The notes beneath the pieces were generated by a model that saw only the letters and a list, made by a program, of their open reading frames with translations, ran no database searches and was not told the DNA's origin. DNA of 55,838 nucleotides from NCBI RefSeq assembly GCF_018619435.1, contig NZ_JAHFZF010000030.1:1-55838 (forward strand). The letters run 5' to 3'. The translations under genes were made by a program, and so were the position numbers. Positions 1-10,206 of this stretch are shown piece after piece. How positions within the stretch are numbered: position 1 is the stretch's first letter; every line of letters starts with the position of its first letter. Origin of the DNA: Rhodoferax sp. U11-2br (lineage in GTDB: Bacteria > Pseudomonadota > Gammaproteobacteria > Burkholderiales > Burkholderiaceae_C).

Positions 1-512
1 CTAAACGCCCACCCCGCCAACCCCGCAAGGGCCTGACCAGCACCGGTGCCCGCAAGGCCGCCAGCAAGTCCGATCGCTCGCGTTCGCGTGAATTTGCGCT
101 GCAGGGGCTGTACCAGGTACTGGTCGGCAAAAACAGCCTGGAAGACGTGGACCTGTTCACGCGCGACTTGGCCGGTTTTTCCAAAGCCGACGCGGTGCAT
201 TTTGACGCCCTGCTACACGGCTGCGCCGAACAGGCGGAAGAACTCGACGCCCAGATCCAGCCGGTGCTGGACCGCCCACTGGCCGAGATCTCGCCGATCG
301 AACACGCCTGCATGTGGATTGGTGTCTACGAATTTGCCCACTGCCCGGACGTGCCCTGGCGCGTGGTGCTCAACGAATGCATCGAGCTGGCCAAGGAGTT
401 TGGCGGCACCGACGGCCACAAGTATGTGAATGCGGTGCTCAACAGCCTGGCGCGCAGCCTGCGTGCGCCCGAGGTGGCGGCCGACCGCCCGTCTGGGCGC
501 GCCTCAGCCTAA
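1..512 (+). CDS. nusB: Transcription antitermination factor NusB (3' part)
   Basis: The frame is open from the first bases of the window, so the start codon lies upstream. The visible part begins with a basic, Lys/Arg-rich tail, followed by [11 protein letters not shown], the usual first helix of NusB. It continues with helical segments ending in the conserved [20 protein letters not shown] stretch that marks this family. NusB pairs with NusE (ribosomal protein S10) on boxA RNA and supports antitermination during rRNA transcription. The C-terminus runs a little past the conserved core. The aminotransferase gene begins 19 bases after the stop. In related genomes nusB usually follows ribH, which would lie just outside the window; that part is inference. 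Confidence 0.93.
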   Translation, partial: KRPPRQPRKGLTSTGARKAASKSDRSRSREFALQGLYQVLVGKNSLEDVDLFTRDLAGFSKADAVHFDALLHGCAEQAEELDAQIQPVLDRPLAEISPIEHACMWIGVYEFAHCPDVPWRVVLNECIELAKEFGGTDGHKYVNAVLNSLARSLRAPEVAADRPSGRASA

Positions 513-531
513 AGGTTTGTTCACACACAAG

Positions 532-1716
532 ATGCAAGTCTCCCGGCGCGCCCAGCGCATTGAGCCGTTTTATGTGATGGAGGTGGCCAAAGCCGCGCAG
601 GCACTCGCTGCCAGCGCAGCCGCGTCTGACCCCGCCATGATCTACCTGAACATCGGCGAACCCGATTTCACCGCACCACCGCTGGTGCAAGAAGCTGCTG
701 TCCGCGCCATCCACAGCGGTTTGTCGCAATACACCCCGGCCACCGGCCTGCCCGAATTACGCGCGCGCATCAGCCACTGGTACCAACAACGTTTTGCGGT
801 GGAAGTACCGGCCAGCCGGATTGTGGTTACCGCCGGGGCCTCGGCTGCGCTGCAGCTGGCCTGCCTGGCGCTGATCAACCCGGGTGATGAGGTGTTGATG
901 CCCGACCCGAGTTACCCGTGCAACCGGCACTTTGTGTCGGCTGCCGACGGCGCCGCGGTGTTGATCCCGACCACAGCGGCCGAGCGCTTCCAGCTCAGTG
1001 CCGACAAAGTCGCTGCGGCCTGGAACAAGCAGACACGCGGTGTTTTACTGGCCTCCCCATCCAACCCCACCGGCACCTCCATATCGCTATCAGAAATGAA
1101 GCGTATCCATGAGGTGGTACAAGGGCATGGCGGCATTTCCATCATTGACGAGATTTACCTGGGCCTGAGTTTTGAGGCCGAATTTGGCCAGACTGCGCTG
1201 GCGCTCGATGAGCAGATCATCAGCATCAACAGTTTCTCCAAATACTTCAACATGACCGGCTGGCGCCTGGGCTGGTTGGTGGTGCCCGAGGATGTGGTGC
1301 CGGTGGTCGAGCGGCTGGCGCAAAACCTGTTCATCTGCCCCAGCACCATCGCGCAACACGCCGCGCTGGCCTGTTTTGAGGACGACAGTCTGCGTGAATA
1401 CGAACGCCGCCGTGCCGAATTCAAGGCCCGGCGCGACTACTTCCTGCCGGAGCTCAACCGCCTGGGCCTAACTGTGCCGGTGCCGCCCGACGGCGCGTTT
1501 TACGCTTGGGCCGACTGCTCTGCTGCCTGCGCCAAACTGGGTGTCAAAGACAGCTGGGACCTGGCGTTTGAGCTGATGAACCGTGCCCGCGTGGCGGTGA
1601 CGCCCGGGCGTGACTTCGGCCACGCCAACACCGGGCAGTTCATACGTTTTTCCACCGCCAACGCGCTGCCACAACTGCAAGAGGCAATTGGCCGACTGCG
1701 CACCCTACTGGCATGA
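532..1716 (+). CDS. Pyridoxal-phosphate-dependent aminotransferase (class I/II)
   Basis: This is a 394-residue fold-type I aminotransferase. The motif SINSFSKYFNMTGWRLGW holds the lysine (about K237) that forms the Schiff base with PLP. Upstream are the SNPTGT loop and the IIDEIYLGL strand with the cofactor-contacting Asp and Tyr, and IRFSTA near the C-terminus carries the carboxylate-binding Arg. The frame is open further upstream, but ATG 532 is chosen because the family's N-terminus (RRAQRIEPFYVMEV) begins there and longer versions would run into nusB. The substrate cannot be read from the sequence; aspartate, alanine or aromatic amino acids are all possible. Its stop overlaps the start of ybgC in an ATGA arrangement, so the two are probably translationally coupled. 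Confidence 0.9.
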   Translation: MQVSRRAQRIEPFYVMEVAKAAQALAASAAASDPAMIYLNIGEPDFTAPPLVQEAAVRAIHSGLSQYTPATGLPELRARISHWYQQRFAVEVPASRIVVTAGASAALQLACLALINPGDEVLMPDPSYPCNRHFVSAADGAAVLIPTTAAERFQLSADKVAAAWNKQTRGVLLASPSNPTGTSISLSEMKRIHEVVQGHGGISIIDEIYLGLSFEAEFGQTALALDEQIISINSFSKYFNMTGWRLGWLVVPEDVVPVVERLAQNLFICPSTIAQHAALACFEDDSLREYERRRAEFKARRDYFLPELNRLGLTVPVPPDGAFYAWADCSAACAKLGVKDSWDLAFELMNRARVAVTPGRDFGHANTGQFIRFSTANALPQLQEAIGRLRTLLA

Positions 1717-2150
1717 CAGCGCCGCAACAACCCTCTGCGACGGCGCCGTCGCCCTTTACCTGGCCGGTGCGGGTGTACTGGGAAGACACCGACGCCGGTG
1801 GCATCGTTTATTACGCCAACTACCTCAAGTTTTTTGAGCGCGGCCGCACCGAGTGGTTGCGTGCCAGAGGCATCCACCAGCAGGCCTTGCGCGAAGAAAC
1901 CGGCGGCATGTTTGTGGTCAGTGATGCCCAGGTGCGTTATCTCAAGAGCGCCCGGCTCGACGATGAACTTTTGCTTACAACATCACTCACAGAAGCCGGT
2001 CGGGCGTCACTGACAATCCACCAGCAGGCCTGGCGGCAACAGCCAGACAGCCTGGTGCTGCTGTGTGAAGCCACCATACGGGCCAGCTGGGTCAGTGTGG
2101 TGGGCAAACCAAGCCGAATTCCCCAAGTTATCCTGGACAAGTTGTTATGA
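1713..2150 (+). CDS. ybgC: Tol-Pal-associated acyl-CoA thioesterase YbgC
   Basis: A hot-dog-fold thioesterase of 145 residues. The signature VYWEDTDAGGIVYYANYLKF contains the catalytic Asp of the 4-hydroxybenzoyl-CoA thioesterase/YbgC family, followed by FFERGRTEWLRA. YbgC hydrolyses short-chain or malonyl acyl-CoA thioesters in the cytoplasm and is commonly encoded first in the tol-pal operon. Here it overlaps the preceding aminotransferase by 4 bases and the following tolQ by 4 bases (both ATGA), so the run is almost certainly one transcript. The first 20 or so residues are Pro/Ser/Ala-rich and form a short extension ahead of the fold. Confidence 0.92.
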   Translation: MTAPQQPSATAPSPFTWPVRVYWEDTDAGGIVYYANYLKFFERGRTEWLRARGIHQQALREETGGMFVVSDAQVRYLKSARLDDELLLTTSLTEAGRASLTIHQQAWRQQPDSLVLLCEATIRASWVSVVGKPSRIPQVILDKLL

Positions 2151-2839
2151 ACCAAGACCTCTCGATCATCTCCATGGTGCTCAACGCCAGCCTGGTGGTG
2201 CAACTGGTGATGCTGCTGCTGATGGGCATCTCGATTGCCAGCTGGGCCGCCATCTTTCGCAAGCTCTTTTCGCTGGGCAAGGTCAAAGCCCTCAACGACA
2301 CGTTCGAGCGCGAATTCTGGTCGGGCAGCAGCCTCAACGACCTGTTTGCCGCCGCCACCCAAAACGCCCGCACCGCCGGCCCGATGGAACGCATTTTTGC
2401 CAGCGGCATGCGTGAATACCAGAAGCTGCGTGAACGCCGCATCACCGACCCCGGCACCCTGATGGACGGCGCACGCCGGGCCATGCGCGCCAGCCTGCAG
2501 CGCGAGATGGACGTGGTGGAAACCCATTTGTCGTTCCTGGCCTCGGTCGGCTCGGTGTCGCCCTATGTGGGGCTGTTTGGCACGGTGTGGGGCATCATGC
2601 ACGCCTTCACCGGCCTGGCCGCGTTGACCCAGGTGACACTGGCCACGGTGGCCCCCGGCATTGCCGAGGCCCTTGTGGCCACCGCCATCGGCCTGTTTGC
2701 CGCGATTCCGGCGGTGGTGGCCTACAACCGTTTTGCCCGCGACATCGACCGCATTGCGATCCGGCTGGAAACCTTCATCGAAGAGTTTTCCAACATCTTG
2801 CAGCGCAATGTCGGCGCGCAGTCCTCTGTCAGCCACTGA
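2147..2839 (+). CDS. tolQ: Tol-Pal system protein TolQ
   Basis: A 230-residue inner-membrane protein of the MotA/TolQ/ExbB family. The sequence shows three hydrophobic segments (about residues 14-38, 130-155 and 168-192). The conserved stretch SVSPYVGLFGTVWGIMHAF lies at the second and a Pro-rich AAIPAVVAYNRF at the third. TolQ and TolR form the proton channel that energises TolA, which connects the inner membrane to the outer membrane during constriction at division. The start overlaps the ybgC stop. tolR starts 14 bases after its stop. Confidence 0.95.
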   Translation: MNQDLSIISMVLNASLVVQLVMLLLMGISIASWAAIFRKLFSLGKVKALNDTFEREFWSGSSLNDLFAAATQNARTAGPMERIFASGMREYQKLRERRITDPGTLMDGARRAMRASLQREMDVVETHLSFLASVGSVSPYVGLFGTVWGIMHAFTGLAALTQVTLATVAPGIAEALVATAIGLFAAIPAVVAYNRFARDIDRIAIRLETFIEEFSNILQRNVGAQSSVSH

Positions 2840-2853
2840 ACCGGGAGCGTGTC

Positions 2854-3273
2854 ATGCCAGCTGTTGTGAGCCGGGGCCGGGGTCGCCGCACCATCAACGA
2901 GATCAACATGGTGCCCTTCATCGACGTGATGCTGGTGCTGCTGATCATTTTCATGGTGACTGCACCGCTGATTTCGCCCAGCATGATTGACCTGCCCAGT
3001 GTCGGCAAAGCCGCCAAACAACCGGACCAGGTGGTGCAGATTGTGATTGGCAAAAACGAGTCGCTGGAACTCAAAGTGAAAGACAAAACCAGCTCGGTCA
3101 GTCTCAAAGAAGTGGCCAATGTGGTCAAAGAGGCGCAGGCCGGTGCCCAGAACCCGGCGGTGGTGATCAGTGCTGACAAAAACGTCAAGTACGAAACCGT
3201 GGTCAAGGTCATGGACAGCCTGCAGCGCGCGGGTGTGGCACGGGTGGGCCTGTCGGTGCAACTGGCCAACTGA
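2854..3273 (+). CDS. tolR: Tol-Pal system protein TolR
   Basis: A 139-residue ExbD/TolR-family protein. It has a short cytoplasmic N-terminus, one transmembrane helix with FIDVMLVLLIIFMVTAP, and a periplasmic domain to the C-terminus. The Asp in this helix (D24) is the conserved residue implicated in proton passage through the TolQ-TolR channel. ATG 2854 is preceded by a GGGAG ribosome-binding site 7 bases upstream. The frame is open upstream, but this start fits the family length. It lies between tolQ and tolA in the same transcript. Confidence 0.95.
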   Translation: MPAVVSRGRGRRTINEINMVPFIDVMLVLLIIFMVTAPLISPSMIDLPSVGKAAKQPDQVVQIVIGKNESLELKVKDKTSSVSLKEVANVVKEAQAGAQNPAVVISADKNVKYETVVKVMDSLQRAGVARVGLSVQLAN

Positions 3274-3283
3274 GTGAGTCAGC

Positions 3284-4249
3284 ATGCACGTTGGGACTGA
3301 TCGCCTGGAGTTTGCACCGCCCTCACCACCCGGCATGCTGCGGGCGCTTGTGTTGGCGCTGCTGGTACACGGCTTGTTGTTACTTGGCCTGACCTGGAGT
3401 GTGCGCTGGAAACACGACACCCCGGTGCTCAGCGCCGAGGCGGAACTCTGGTCCAGCGTGCCCGTGGAGGCCGCGCCCCAGGCAGTTGAGCCCGAACCAG
3501 AACCCGCACCCGAGCCAGAACCGCAACCAGCGCCGCCGCCCAAACCGGCCCCGGTGGTCGAGCCCCCTGCCCCACCACCGCCCAAAGTGGACATTGCGCT
3601 GGAGCAGGAAAAGCAGCGACTGAAGAAAGAACAAGCCCGACTCGAAGAACTCAAGCAGGAGAAACTGCGCGAGAAAGAGCGCCTGGACAAACTGGAAAAA
3701 GCGCGGCTTGAGAAGTTGAAACAGGACAAACTCAAGCAAGAGCAACTCAAACAGGAACAGCTTAAACAAGACAAGCTGAAGCAGGACAAGCTCAAACAAG
3801 AGAAGCTCAAGGCCGAACAAGCGGCCAAGGCGCAGCAAACTGCTGCGGAGAAGAAACAGGCCGCTTTGGACGCGAAGCAGCTTGAAGCCCAGCGCCAGAA
3901 GAACCTGCAGCGTATGGCAGGGCTGGCCGGTGCCAGCGGCAGTGCCAACGCCACCGGCACGGCTTTGAAGTCGTCTGGGCCGTCGGCCAGTTATGGTGGG
4001 CGCATCCGTGCCAAGATCAAGCCCAACATCGTGTTCACCGAAGACATCCAGGGCAACCCAACAACCGAGGTCGAGGTGCGTGCCGCACCCGACGGCACCA
4101 TTGTTAGCCGCAAGATCACCAAGAGCAGTGGTATCAAAGACTGGGACGAAGCGGTCATCCGCGCCATCGACAAGACCGAAGTGTTGCCACGCGACATCGA
4201 CGGCAGCATGCCGTCGAGCCTGTTGCTGGTGTTCCGACCTAAGGATTAG
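3284..4249 (+). CDS. tolA: Cell envelope integrity protein TolA
   Basis: A 321-residue TolA/TonB-like protein. It has one N-terminal membrane helix (about residues 18-38), a Pro/Glu-rich segment with PEPEP and PPKP runs, and a long charged coiled-coil stretch (about residues 105-210). The C-terminal domain ends in TEVEVRAAPDGTIVSRKI and LLLVFRP, typical of TolA domain III/TonB folds. It spans the periplasm and links TolQR to Pal and outer-membrane partners. The coiled coil includes a tandem pentad (LKQDK/LKQEQ type), six near-perfect units from about 3716 to 3805, matching a 15-bp DNA repeat. tolB and pal do not follow: thiC converges from the other strand. Confidence 0.9.
   Translation: MHVGTDRLEFAPPSPPGMLRALVLALLVHGLLLLGLTWSVRWKHDTPVLSAEAELWSSVPVEAAPQAVEPEPEPAPEPEPQPAPPPKPAPVVEPPAPPPPKVDIALEQEKQRLKKEQARLEELKQEKLREKERLDKLEKARLEKLKQDKLKQEQLKQEQLKQDKLKQDKLKQEKLKAEQAAKAQQTAAEKKQAALDAKQLEAQRQKNLQRMAGLAGASGSANATGTALKSSGPSASYGGRIRAKIKPNIVFTEDIQGNPTTEVEVRAAPDGTIVSRKITKSSGIKDWDEAVIRAIDKTEVLPRDIDGSMPSSLLLVFRPKD
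3716..3820 (+). repeat. 15-bp tandem repeat inside tolA coiled coil
   Basis: Seven consecutive 15-bp units starting at 3716, 3731, 3746, 3761, 3776, 3791 and 3806 encode the pentad Leu-Lys-Gln-(Asp/Glu)-(Lys/Gln). The last unit is degenerate (LKAEQ). The units differ mainly at synonymous and Asp/Glu positions, so the array is under protein-level selection but could still change copy number. Confidence 0.85.
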
Positions 4250-4260
4250 GCTTCTTTTTA

Positions 4261-6261
<2,001 letters not shown>

Positions 6262-6313
6262 TCAACCTGGGAAAATCTTGTGAGCCGCCCTCAGGTGCAC
6301 CGATGCCAATTGC

Positions 6314-6412
6314 GTTGTTCCCTACGCGGGCATGACCCCGATCAGGTTCAGCGGGTTCCACAGAAGTGGTCTCAGCCTCGACTTTCGTCTCTGGCGCCCC
6401 GACAAGCCTGTG
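6314..6412 (-). promoter_or_regulatory. TPP (thi-box) riboswitch upstream of thiC
   Basis: Read on the minus strand, the region contains the TPP aptamer landmarks in order: a GGGGCGCC left arm, CTGAGA (6370-6375), AACCCGCTGAACCTGAT (ending near 6341), GGGGTCATGCCCGCG, and GCGTAGGGAA (about 6318-6327). These are the conserved pyrimidine- and pyrophosphate-sensing bulges. The stem between GGGGCGCC and CTGAGA carries an extra short hairpin (GACGAAAGTC). It most likely represses thiC when thiamine pyrophosphate is plentiful; whether by transcription or translation is not decided. Confidence 0.93.
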
Positions 6413-6456
6413 CAGTGTAAACGCAGCCGAGCCAAGTCGACGACAAACCACACCAA

Positions 6457-6510
6457 TGATAGCTACCAGCCCTTTATTTATAAGGGCTAGAGGCCAATAT
6501 CAGTCATAAA
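6457..6510 (+). repeat. Dispersed palindromic repeat, copy 2 (thiC leader/dnaE end)
   Basis: This copy reads GATAGCTACCAGCCCTTTAT, then TTATAAGGGCTAGAGGCCAA, then TATCAGTCATAAA. It is nearly identical to copy 1. Its right end contains the dnaE stop codon (minus strand, 6500-6502), so the last dnaE codons lie in the repeat edge. It also sits upstream of the TPP riboswitch, in the region where the thiC promoter would be expected. Confidence 0.9.
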
Positions 6511-9500
6511 CAATGGCAGCGGTGCCGGGCGCCACCTGCGCCCACCAGCTGGCCAGGGCCGCATTGCTGGGGTAGAAACGGGCGCGTTCACCGAGCTGTA
6601 ATTCCACCGCCGCAGCGCCCTCATCACCCTGGCAGGTCAAAGCCATTCGCACCTGCAGACCCCGCATCAAAACACCTTGTTCGGTTTCTTCACGCTGCGC
6701 CGGGTAGTCCTTGATCAGCCGCGCCACATCGGGCGCCCTGCCCTGCGCCTGCTTGGGCAGGGTCACCCGCAGAAACTTGCCAAAACGGCAGCGCGCTTGC
6801 TCCAGGTCCCAGATTTGGGTCACGGTGAGCTGCATGCCACCCGAGAAGCGGTCGGGCTGCTGTTTGCCCATGACGATGATGAGTTCGTCGTCCTTGAGCA
6901 GGTTTTTGTGGGCGTTGATCAGCGCCTCGTCGGCACGCGCCTCGATCACGCCCGACTTGTCGTCGAGCTTGAACAGCGCCAGCTTGCCGCGTTGGCCGTT
7001 GATGACTCGGAAATCGGTGACGATGCCTGCCAGCAGTTGCGGCTCGCGCGTGTCGATCAGGTCGTCGATCGCGCGCCGCGCAAAACGGCGCACCTCATCG
7101 GCCACCTCGTCAAACAAATGGCCTGACAGATAAAAGCCGACGGCGGTTTTCTCGTAGGTCAACCGCTCTTTGATCCCCCAGGGCGTGGCCTGAACCAGCT
7201 CCGGCTCCTGGGTGCTGGAGCCCAGCTCATCGGGGCCACCCATGTCAAACAGGCTGCATTGGTTGGCGTTGGCCAAGGTGGCGGCACCAAACTCGAAGGC
7301 CAGGTCCACACTGGCCAGTAGACTGGCGCGGTTGAGGTGGATGGCATCAAAGGCCCCCGCCTTGATCAGCGCCTCGACCGTGCGTTTGTTGATGCGGCTG
7401 CGGTCCACCCGGGCGCAGAAGTCAAACAGGCTCTTGAACGGGCCGCGTGTGTCACCCAGCGGGCCCACACCCCGGCCCTCACGCGCCGCCACAATAGCCT
7501 CAATCGCTTGTTGGCCGCTGCCCTTGACGGCACTCAGGCCATAACGGATGACTTTGTCAGAGACCGGCTCAAACCGGCTGACACCGCGGTTCACATCCGG
7601 CGGCTCAAAACTCAGGCCCATCTTGATGGCGTCTTCCAACAAGACCTTGAGCTTGTCGGTGTCGTCCATTTCCACCGTCATGTTGGCGCAGAAGAACTCG
7701 GCGGTGTAATGCACCTTGAGCCAGGCCGTGTGGTAGGCCAACAGCGAGTAAGCAGCAGCGTGCGACTTGTTGAAGCCGTAACCGGCAAACTTTTCCATCA
7801 AGTCAAACACTTCATCGGCCTTGTCCTGGCTGATGTCGTTTTTGGCGGCACCATCGCGGAAGATCTGGCGGTGTTTGGCCATTTCTGCCGCGTCTTTTTT
7901 ACCCATGGCGCGGCGCAACATGTCGGCGCCACCGAGTGAGTAGCCGCCCAGGATCTGCGCGGTCTGCATCACCTGTTCCTGGTAGACCATGATGCCGTAG
8001 GTCTCGGACAGCATGTTGGCCACCAGCGGATGCGGATATTCGACCACCTCGCGCCCATGTTTACGCGCCACAAAACTCGGGATCAGGTCCATTGGACCAG
8101 GGCGGTACAAGGCGTTGAGCGCAATCAGGTCTTCCAGCCGGGTCGGCTTGGCGTCGCGCAACATGCCCTGCATGCCGCGACTTTCAAACTGGAACACGGC
8201 CTCGGTCTTGCCTTCTTGAAACAGCCTGTAGGTGGGTTTGTCGTCGAGTGGCAGGTTCTCAAACGCAAAGTTTTCCTGACCCTTGTGGCGTTTGACGATG
8301 AACTCGCGGGCGATTTCCAGGATGGTCAACGTGGCCAGACCCAAAAAGTCGAACTTGACCAGGCCCACAGCCTCCACGTCGTTCTTGTCGTACTGACTCA
8401 CCGCCGATTCGCTGCCAGGCTGCTGGTAGAGCGGGCAGAAGTCGGTGAGTTTGCCCGGCGCAATCAGCACACCCCCGGCGTGCATGCCGATGTTGCGGGT
8501 CATGCCCTCCAGCTTGCGCGCCAACTCCAAGAGCGTGCGCACATCTTCTTCCTTGGCCTCGCGCTCGGCCAGGATCGGTTCTGCCTCGGAGGCGTAGACC
8601 ATCTTGTCGTCTTTAGGTCGGTCCGGCGGCGGCAACTGCAGGGTCACGGCGACCCCGGGCTTGTTCGGGATCAGTTTACTAATGCCGTCACAAAAGGTGT
8701 AGCTCATGTCCAGCACCCGACCCACGTCGCGGATCGCCGCACGCGCCGCCATGGTGCCAAAGGTGGCGATCTGGCTCACCGCGTCCTTGCCGTATTTGTC
8801 CTTGACGTAGTCAATCACGCGGTCACGGTTGCCCTGGCAGAAGTCGATGTCAAAGTCGGGCATCGACACCCGCTCGGGGTTCAGGAAACGTTCGAAGAGC
8901 AGGTTGTATTGCAGCGGGTCCAGGTCGGTGATCTTGAGCGCGTAGGCCACCAGCGAACCGGCGCCGGAACCCCGCCCGGGCCCGACGGGGCAACCGTTGT
9001 TCTTGGCCCAGTTGATGAAGTCGCCCACAATCAGGAAGTAACCTGGGAAACCCATTTTCAGGATGGTGACCAGCTCGAATTCTAGGCGCTCGACATAACG
9101 CGGCATCTCGGCCTCGCGCTTGGCGGGGTCGGGGTACAGGTGCGCCATCCGCGCTTTGAGCCCTTCATGCGAGGCGTAACGAAAATACTCGTCGGCGCCC
9201 ATCACCACACCGTTGACCGGTGGAATGGGAAAGTCCGGCAACTGCGGCTTGCCCAGCACCAGGCTCAGGTTGCAACGCCGGGCAATCTCGACACTGTTGG
9301 CGAGGGCACTGGGCACATCGGCAAACAGTTCTGCCATTTGTTCAGCGGTTTTGAAGTGCTGCTCACGGGTGAAACGGCGCACCCGGCGCGGGTTGGCCAG
9401 AATTTCGCCCTCGGCAATACAGACCCGGGCTTCATGGGCCTCAAAGTCTTCGGGTGCGGCAAACTGGATCGGGTGGGTGGCCACCACCGGCAGCTGCATG

Positions 9501-10063
9501 CGTTGCGCCAGCTGCACCGCGGCGGCCACCTGTGGCTCGTCTTCCGCTCGCCCGGCGCGTTGCAGCTCCAGGTAAAAACGGTGCGGGAACACGTTGGTCA
9601 GCTGCATGGCTGCATCAAACGCGCGCTCTTCGTCCCCCTGCAGCAGCGCCTGCCCCACCGGCCCGGCTTGGGCACCCGAGAGGCAGATCAAGCCGCCATT
9701 GAGCTCGCTCAACCAGGCCAGGCTGATGCTGGCCTGGGTTTTTGTGCCGTTTTGGGTCCAGGCGCGTGCCAACAGTTCGGACAGGTTCAGGTAACCGGCA
9801 TGGTTTTGCACCAAAAGCAACACCCGGGACAGCTGGGTGGCCTCTTTACCCAGACCTTCAAGCCATATTTCAGCGCCGATGATCGGTTTGACGCCGCGCT
9901 TGCGGCCTTCTTTGTAAAATTTGACCGCACCAAACAGGTTGCTGAGGTCGGTGATCGCCAAGGCGGGTTGCTGGTCCGAAGCGGCAGATTTGACAATCTC
10001 GTCGATTCGGTTGGTGCCGTCAATGACGGAGAATTCGGTGTGTAGGCGCAGGTGAACAAACAT
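6500..10063 (-). CDS. dnaE: DNA polymerase III subunit alpha
   Basis: An 1187-residue replicative polymerase catalytic subunit. It starts with a PHP domain (FVHLRLHTEFSVIDG). The C-family polymerase core follows, with GPGRGSGAGSLVAYAL and PDFDIDFCQGNRDRV (two catalytic Asp), and then YQEQVMQ and the GYGFNKSHAAAYSLLAYHTA segment. An OB-fold region lies near the C-terminus. The frame extends 10 codons upstream, but ATG 10063 is preferred because family members begin MFVHLRLHTEFS. It polymerises DNA at the replication fork with the beta clamp and other Pol III subunits. No operon partner is adjacent. Confidence 0.97.
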   Translation of the reverse strand: MFVHLRLHTEFSVIDGTNRIDEIVKSAASDQQPALAITDLSNLFGAVKFYKEGRKRGVKPIIGAEIWLEGLGKEATQLSRVLLLVQNHAGYLNLSELLARAWTQNGTKTQASISLAWLSELNGGLICLSGAQAGPVGQALLQGDEERAFDAAMQLTNVFPHRFYLELQRAGRAEDEPQVAAAVQLAQRMQLPVVATHPIQFAAPEDFEAHEARVCIAEGEILANPRRVRRFTREQHFKTAEQMAELFADVPSALANSVEIARRCNLSLVLGKPQLPDFPIPPVNGVVMGADEYFRYASHEGLKARMAHLYPDPAKREAEMPRYVERLEFELVTILKMGFPGYFLIVGDFINWAKNNGCPVGPGRGSGAGSLVAYALKITDLDPLQYNLLFERFLNPERVSMPDFDIDFCQGNRDRVIDYVKDKYGKDAVSQIATFGTMAARAAIRDVGRVLDMSYTFCDGISKLIPNKPGVAVTLQLPPPDRPKDDKMVYASEAEPILAEREAKEEDVRTLLELARKLEGMTRNIGMHAGGVLIAPGKLTDFCPLYQQPGSESAVSQYDKNDVEAVGLVKFDFLGLATLTILEIAREFIVKRHKGQENFAFENLPLDDKPTYRLFQEGKTEAVFQFESRGMQGMLRDAKPTRLEDLIALNALYRPGPMDLIPSFVARKHGREVVEYPHPLVANMLSETYGIMVYQEQVMQTAQILGGYSLGGADMLRRAMGKKDAAEMAKHRQIFRDGAAKNDISQDKADEVFDLMEKFAGYGFNKSHAAAYSLLAYHTAWLKVHYTAEFFCANMTVEMDDTDKLKVLLEDAIKMGLSFEPPDVNRGVSRFEPVSDKVIRYGLSAVKGSGQQAIEAIVAAREGRGVGPLGDTRGPFKSLFDFCARVDRSRINKRTVEALIKAGAFDAIHLNRASLLASVDLAFEFGAATLANANQCSLFDMGGPDELGSSTQEPELVQATPWGIKERLTYEKTAVGFYLSGHLFDEVADEVRRFARRAIDDLIDTREPQLLAGIVTDFRVINGQRGKLALFKLDDKSGVIEARADEALINAHKNLLKDDELIIVMGKQQPDRFSGGMQLTVTQIWDLEQARCRFGKFLRVTLPKQAQGRAPDVARLIKDYPAQREETEQGVLMRGLQVRMALTCQGDEGAAAVELQLGERARFYPSNAALASWWAQVAPGTAAIVYD

Positions 10064-10160
10064 ACCTGCATTGTAGGAACTGGACGGACGCAAAACCGCC
10101 TCATCGCCTCAGCACCGACTGGTCACATGGGGTTCAGCGTCTGCGTTAGCGTGCCTGTGT

Positions 10161-10182
10161 GGGACGATTCTGGGGCCGTCCC
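10161..10182. promoter_or_regulatory. Inverted repeat upstream of the LuxR-type regulator
   Basis: GGGACG and CGTCCC flank a 10-base loop about 25 bases before the regulator's start (a flanking T-A pair makes 7 bp). It could be a leader hairpin or a regulator-binding site. The downstream gene has a GGAG ribosome-binding site at 10195-10198. Role unproven. Confidence 0.4.
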
Positions 10183-10206
10183 AGGTAAACTTTTGGAGCG
10201 TCTGGA

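Noticed and set aside
1072..1110. Stretch in the aminotransferase gene with ATCGCTATCAG, similar to the repeat's left end.
   Set aside because: No stem or right half is present, and the protein segment fits the family.
1937..2836. Minus-strand open frame opposite tolQ.
   Set aside because: His/Gly-rich antisense translation; no domain seen.
2722..3960. Long minus-strand open frame opposite tolR and tolA (412 codons).
   Set aside because: It is Ser/Cys-rich low-complexity translation, antisense to a well-supported gene, with no family resemblance.
8030..10045. Two plus-strand open frames (351 and 301 codons) opposite dnaE.
   Set aside because: Long antisense frames are common in high-GC coding DNA; no domain or ribosome-binding site supports them.
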